DNA of 64,000 nucleotides from Tanytarsus gracilentus (lineage: Eukaryota > Arthropoda > Insecta > Diptera > Chironomidae): NCBI GenBank assembly GCA_038502055.1, contig JAXRKN010000043.1:3100001-3164000 (forward strand), given 5' to 3'. Made by a program: the position numbers and the translations under genes. Below are positions 60,018 to 64,000 of the stretch, one piece after another (position 1 is the stretch's first letter; every line of letters begins with the position of its first letter). The notes below the pieces were generated by a model. The model was not told the DNA's origin. It saw only the letters and a list, made by a program, of their open reading frames with translations, and searched no databases.

Positions 60018-60120
60018 CAGAGATGGTCAATTACATTTAATCAACTACATCTAATTAAATAAATTCATATATTAATTTCGTTTTTAAATTATTTGTAATT
60101 TTTGTAATCGCCCATCTCTG
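60018..60120. mobile_element. hAT-like MITE with 8-base target duplication
   Basis: CAGAGATGGTCAATTACA at the left (60018-60035) is matched by an inverted right end TGTAATCGCCCATCTCTG (60103-60120). The 8-base sequence GAAATACT flanks it exactly on both sides (60010-60017 and 60121-60128). An 8-base duplication and CAGNG-type ends are hallmarks of hAT elements. 103 bases, non-coding. Confidence 0.88.
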
Positions 60121-60191
60121 GAAATACTATGAACATATGAACACGTCACATTTAGAGGGGAAATGTTTTTGATAATTATTTTATGTACGTT

Positions 60192-61330
60192 TTAATCAAA
60201 ATCTAATTGACGGAAACTATCTGTCGGAGCTGGTGCTAAGGTTGACTTCTTCTGATGCTTATGCCGATGATTAAAAACCCCAAAATTTTCTTCTTCTTTG
60301 TAATAATTTTCATAACTCTTTAATCGTTTCTCCCAATCATTGATTATCGTATTAATTTCACCGGCTTCACCTCCGTACTCTGAAAAATATTAACATGATT
60401 AAAAAATAAAATTAACTGGTCAACTTTATAAATTTAAACACACCTTCTGGAAGTAATCTCTTTGGAATGTATTCATACAGTGACTCATAACTTTTGTGAA
60501 CGAAAACCTAAAATCAAAAAACTGTTAAATTCTATTTAAAATTATTAGAATTTTCGAACTCACCCTCGATCGATTTTTTTCGTTCATAAAAACAGTAAAA
60601 AGATTGAAAACAGTTTCGAATCCCTTCGGACAATTGATCCAGTGAAGACCTTTCAACCGTCCTGGACACGCGTCTTGCGTTATTGTCATCATCTTCTTAA
60701 CTAGCATCGGATTATATTGCGTAAAATGTTTTATTGTGACGCCGCTCAAGTCCAAAATACAAACTTGACCTGCCACAACAAAATTATCATCTTCATTGAG
60801 CATGATGTCGAGAATCATTGTTGTGACTTTCATCGCATCTTGAATTGTGTGGAATTTTGGATTGTATATTCCGGGACGAACGAGAATGACTCGAGGTGAT
60901 GCGGGTGTGTCGAGAAGTGCGAGCGGAAGACCAAAACTGAAATTTTATTATTTTTTAATTTTCCAAAATTATGTCACAAATCCTTATCATTTTCACTTTA
61001 TCCCTTATCACTAATTAACACCACTCACCCTTGCCTTATCATACCAACGACATTCTCATCATTTGGATCTCGATTTGCCATAATTTCAGTTGAATTTTGT
61101 CGCACGGTATAAAAAAGTTCTAATTTATGTTTGACTTTTTCCATGTTAAATTTGCACCCGCGTAAAAATGAAACTAAAAACTGTGTGTCAGACCGAAGTC
61201 GAAGGTGCGGATGTTCTTTTATCCAATTTCTGAGCGTTTCAACATTTTCTTCGAGTCTTTCTGGCACTTCATTTAATTCTTTTATCGACACTTCGAGCAA
61301 TTCATTTGAAAGTTCTCTAATTTCCATCAT
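60192..61330 (-). CDS. CRAL-TRIO domain protein 1 (alpha-tocopherol-transfer-protein type)
   Basis: Exons 61330-61029, 60936-60564, 60507-60444 and 60379-60192 encode 308 residues, the normal length. The protein is a cytosolic carrier of small hydrophobic ligands (retinoids, tocopherol, other lipids). The CRAL-TRIO N-terminal helical domain is at about 15-95 (SDTQFLVSFLRGCKFNMEKV), and the lipid-binding domain follows (VILVRPGIYNP; VCILDLSGVTIKHFTQ; INCPKGFETVFNLF; LLPEEYGGEAG). There is no signal peptide. The start is the first of two adjacent ATGs (MMEIREL); the upstream extension begins with GTG. A paralogue lies 1.1 kb upstream in the same orientation with different intron positions. Confidence 0.92.
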
Positions 61331-62443
61331 TTTATATTTTTGTTGTTCTAACTTTAAGGTCACTTAAAATTCGTTTGCTGAAGATCAATAATTATGTTCC
61401 ATAAACTCAAATAACAAGCAAGAAAAATAATTTTTTAAACTGCGACGTTTGAACGAACAACGAACACTGAGTGAGTAATCAGTCGCCGCTAATTTTCGGC
61501 TCTATCGTCGTTTTGTGAAATAATTTTTCCTCTCTATCGCGTTCGATAAGATAATGAATGTAAAAGTGAAATATTTTGATTGATTACGCATACATGCTTA
61601 AAAGCATCGCAAGAACACTTGAGGAAATGATTTTTTTAGAAAAAAAGCCTGGAAAAATTTCAAGATTAACTTTTTATATTTTTAAAAGGTCTGATTTGAA
61701 AATTGAGTGTGGTTATGTAAGCAATCGTCGAGTGAATGTTTTCTCCATAACAAAGCCGTACGCGATTTTATAATTCTTGACAACAAACCACGAGTTTTTT
61801 AATCTAATAATTCAAGAACGATTTGCGATTTTATTGAAGTGATAATTTTAATAAAAATACTTCAATTAAAAAGATTTGATTGATAAAATTGTTTTTCTCC
61901 TAATTTTTTAATTTTTTTGTCTTGATAAAAATTTTATAATTTTTATTAAATCACTAAACCTTCAAATGTGTGCAAAAAACTCTGCAATATTTTCAGAACT
62001 TGAACTCTAATTACAATTAAGAGCAAACAAGTTAAATTCTTATTTTTCTTGGCAGGTCACAAAGTCTAGTAAATTAATGAAATATTTCTTATTGAACTTC
62101 TGAGCTAAATTAGTAAAAATTAAATTACAATTTTTTAGCTAATTTATTTTTTATTCTCAACTCTTTTCATCACTCTAATTTTATCACAACTGAACGATAT
62201 TGTTTATTTTTTTCTTTGTCTTTAGCTTCATGCATGCTCACTTTGCTGCTTTGTTACTAGAACTTGAGTTTTTCGTTCGCGCTTCCACACTTGTTCATAC
62301 ACTAAACATATTTGTAAAACTACTCGGATAGTGTGCTACATATTAAGAAGTTTAAAGACAGATGTTGCACTTACACAAATATAATTTTGTTTGGTGGAAC
62401 TCAAAAAAAACTATTAAACATGTTTTTTTGTATTTAATTTTTA
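61331..62443. other. spacer between CRAL-TRIO 1 and 2
   Basis: Upstream region of CRAL-TRIO 1 with the GATA pair at 61545-61554, then the 3' flank of CRAL-TRIO 2. No coding signal; the frame at 61576-61773 has no support. Confidence 0.6.
61545..61554 (+). promoter_or_regulatory. tandem GATA site upstream of CRAL-TRIO 1
   Basis: GATAAGATAA, 215 bases upstream of the ATG of the minus-strand gene; identical to the sites at 63863 and (inverted) 59529. Confidence 0.5.
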
Positions 62444-63752
62444 CTAAGACCATCTCTCTTCATTATAGTAACTCGATTGGTTGAGAAAATCAGCATTAAA
62501 ATGTTGATATTGAGGAGGTCTTAAAGATTCAATCGTTCCATAATTTTCCTCCTCGATAAAATAATCTCGATACTCAATCAACTTTTTCTCCCAAAATTGA
62601 ATGATTGCTTGTAAAGGTCCCGACTGTCCGCCGTACTCAGAGGGGAGAATTTTTGGATTGATGTGATCAGCAAGAGTTTCATGACTAAATTGATGGATGA
62701 AAATCTCAGCATGATCTTGTGGTTGTGTCTCTTTCGATTGCATGATGGATTTAAAAAGGTTGAAAACTACATCGAAGCCTGGCGGAGTGTTGACGTAATC
62801 TAGAATTTTTTAAAAATTTATTTGTTTTATATTTTTCAAAAATGTCTTCACCAAAGATTTTGTACTAAAAAATTGTGTACTAAATGTTGTAATAAAATTT
62901 CAATTCTTTTAAAATACAAGAATTCATATAAAATCTTGATCTGTACTAAGAATTGTGTGGTAAAGATTTTGTACTATAAATTGTGTACTAAACATTTAGT
63001 ACTAAAAATTATGTCCTAAAGTTTTTTACTAAAAAACTGTGTAGTAAAATTATGAATATTTAAATGACCTACTTTAAAAATTCTAGTTTTAAAATTCTAA
63101 CTCACGTATCACATTCTGCTTCAGTGGACTTCCCTCCTGATTCAGTAGCGTCAGTTTTTTCACTAGCAATGGATCAAGCTGTAGCAAGTGACTTTTTGTC
63201 ACATTGAAAAAGTCAACAATCGCGACCTCGCCCGATATCACGAGATTGTCATCTTCAATGAGTAAAATATCGCAAATCATATTGGCGACCTTTGAATGAA
63301 ATTTCAAATCACTGATTAATAGTCCAATCAAATAAAAGTACCTTCATGATATCGATAATGCTGTATTGAGTGGCGTCATAAACACCCGGTCGTATCAGAA
63401 CAACTCGACTGCTATCTGTGCTTGCTGTTAGTGGAAGTGGAAGTCCAACACCGAGTTGAATTATTTTCCTTAAATTTGGATCGAGAGGATCTCTGTTGGT
63501 CATTATTTCTGGCATGGCCGTTCGGCAAGTGTAAAACATTTCAATTTTCGCTTTAGCCTTTTCTAAATCGTGTTTCGAACCACGTAAGAATGTCAAAAGA
63601 AATTGATCATCACTTCGAGCTTTAAGGTGTGGTGTTTGATGAATCCAGTGCTTGAGTGCTGCAATACTGCTCGATATGTTGGCGGGAACTTCATTTAAAT
63701 CCCTAAAAGCCTTAATTTGAAGCTCTCTCGAAATTGGACGAATTCTTTCCAT
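62444..63752 (-). CDS. CRAL-TRIO domain protein 2 (alpha-tocopherol-transfer-protein type)
   Basis: Exons 63752-63342, 63289-63106 and 62799-62444 encode 316 residues. The N-terminal domain carries SDDQFLLTFLRGSKHDLEKA. The CRAL-TRIO pocket domain carries VVLIRPGVYD, VAIVDFFNVTKSHLLQ, VNTPPGFDVVFNLFKS and ILPSEYGGQSG. A Tyr/Asn-rich tail ends NEERWS. Role as for its paralogue: intracellular transport of a hydrophobic ligand. The second intron (62800-63105) is expanded by a minisatellite, while the first is 52 bases. The start is the ATG before ERIRPIS; the upstream extension in the same frame begins at a non-ATG codon. Confidence 0.92.
62855..63055. repeat. intronic minisatellite, TTGTGTACTAAA-type unit
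   Basis: About nine imperfect copies of a 16-18-base unit (TTGTACTAAAAATTGTG and variants) fill most of intron 2 of CRAL-TRIO 2, interrupted by one diverged stretch around 62890-62940. Confidence 0.75.
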
Positions 63753-63862
63753 CTTTACTGCAAACAAAACTTACTTTCGAATAGCTTGAAATGAAGACCG
63801 ATACTGAAATCTTATCAACTTGTACATTTTGTCGTTCGAAAATCTTGAGAGGAAATTTTCGC

Positions 63863-63872
63863 GATAAGATAA
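63863..63872 (+). promoter_or_regulatory. tandem GATA site upstream of CRAL-TRIO 2
   Basis: GATAAGATAA, 111 bases upstream of the ATG. The rest of 63753-64000 is the upstream flank of this gene, with no other recognisable feature. Confidence 0.5.
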
Positions 63873-64000
63873 AGAAAATTTCTTCTACTGTGCGGTGTAA
63901 ACAATTTGTTTAAGACTGAAAAGTGTTCAAGTTTTAAAAGTAGCTAGAAAAATTAAGTCACGACTTGATTTGTCGTGACTTTGAAAAACCACAACTTTCA

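Larger units (their letters stand above)
59425..60191. other. spacer between protease and CRAL-TRIO 1
   Basis: The protease promoter and GATA sites are at the left end and a hAT-like MITE (60018-60120) at the right. The open frame at 59746-59931 is AT-driven with no support. Confidence 0.6.

Overview
The window looks like nuclear DNA from an insect. It is strongly AT-rich, with short GT-AG introns (mostly about 50-90 bases) and arthropod core promoters (TATA about 31 bases upstream of a TCAGT initiator). The genes belong to insect families: pecanex, UDP-glycosyltransferases, S1 protease homologues, single-domain von Willebrand factor C (SVWC) proteins, a receptor guanylate cyclase and CRAL-TRIO proteins. 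A nematoceran fly (midge-like) fits best; this is inference from composition and gene style. There is no sign of prokaryotic operons, CRISPR arrays or viral genes. All exon models were built by hand from splice signals, reading-frame continuity and recognisable protein sequence.

Layout. 1-9289 (+): all but the first exon(s) of pecanex, a giant multi-pass membrane protein. 10064-10509 (-): a two-exon, 114-residue membrane RING-H2 protein, convergent with pecanex. 11165-15412 (-): two tandem UDP-glycosyltransferase genes; the upstream one carries a frame problem near its 5' end. 15.4-21.5 kb: gene-poor. 21475-22241 (-): a two-exon gene for an unrecognised 153-residue protein. 23147-23412 (+): a possible lone secretory first exon. 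27626-31683 (+): three tandem S1 serine protease homologues, all lacking the catalytic serine. 31.7-39.6 kb: gene-poor, with an isolated initiator+DPE core promoter and a composite satellite element. 39660-42917: five SVWC genes, one on the minus strand and four on the plus strand, the last two created by a visible tandem duplication. 42.9-49.5 kb: gene-poor. 49552-57861 (+): a 14-exon receptor guanylate cyclase of the Gyc76C type. 58434-59424 (-): an intact chymotrypsin-like protease. 60192-61330 and 62444-63752 (-): two CRAL-TRIO lipid-carrier genes.

How the genes relate. The protease, both CRAL-TRIO genes and the protease homologues have GATA motifs just upstream. The exact 10-mer GATAAGATAA (either strand) precedes the protease and both CRAL-TRIO genes, which suggests shared gut or fat-body control. 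The glycosyltransferases, CRAL-TRIO proteins and protease fit detoxification, lipid handling and digestion. The SVWC and protease-homologue clusters fit secreted defence or extracellular roles. Pecanex and the guanylate cyclase are conserved signalling genes and probably unrelated to their neighbours.

Mobile DNA is sparse and small: a four-copy TA-type MITE family, a hAT-like MITE with a perfect 8-base target duplication, a foldback insertion in an intron, other short inverted-repeat elements, several minisatellites and one roughly 1.1-kb composite repeat.
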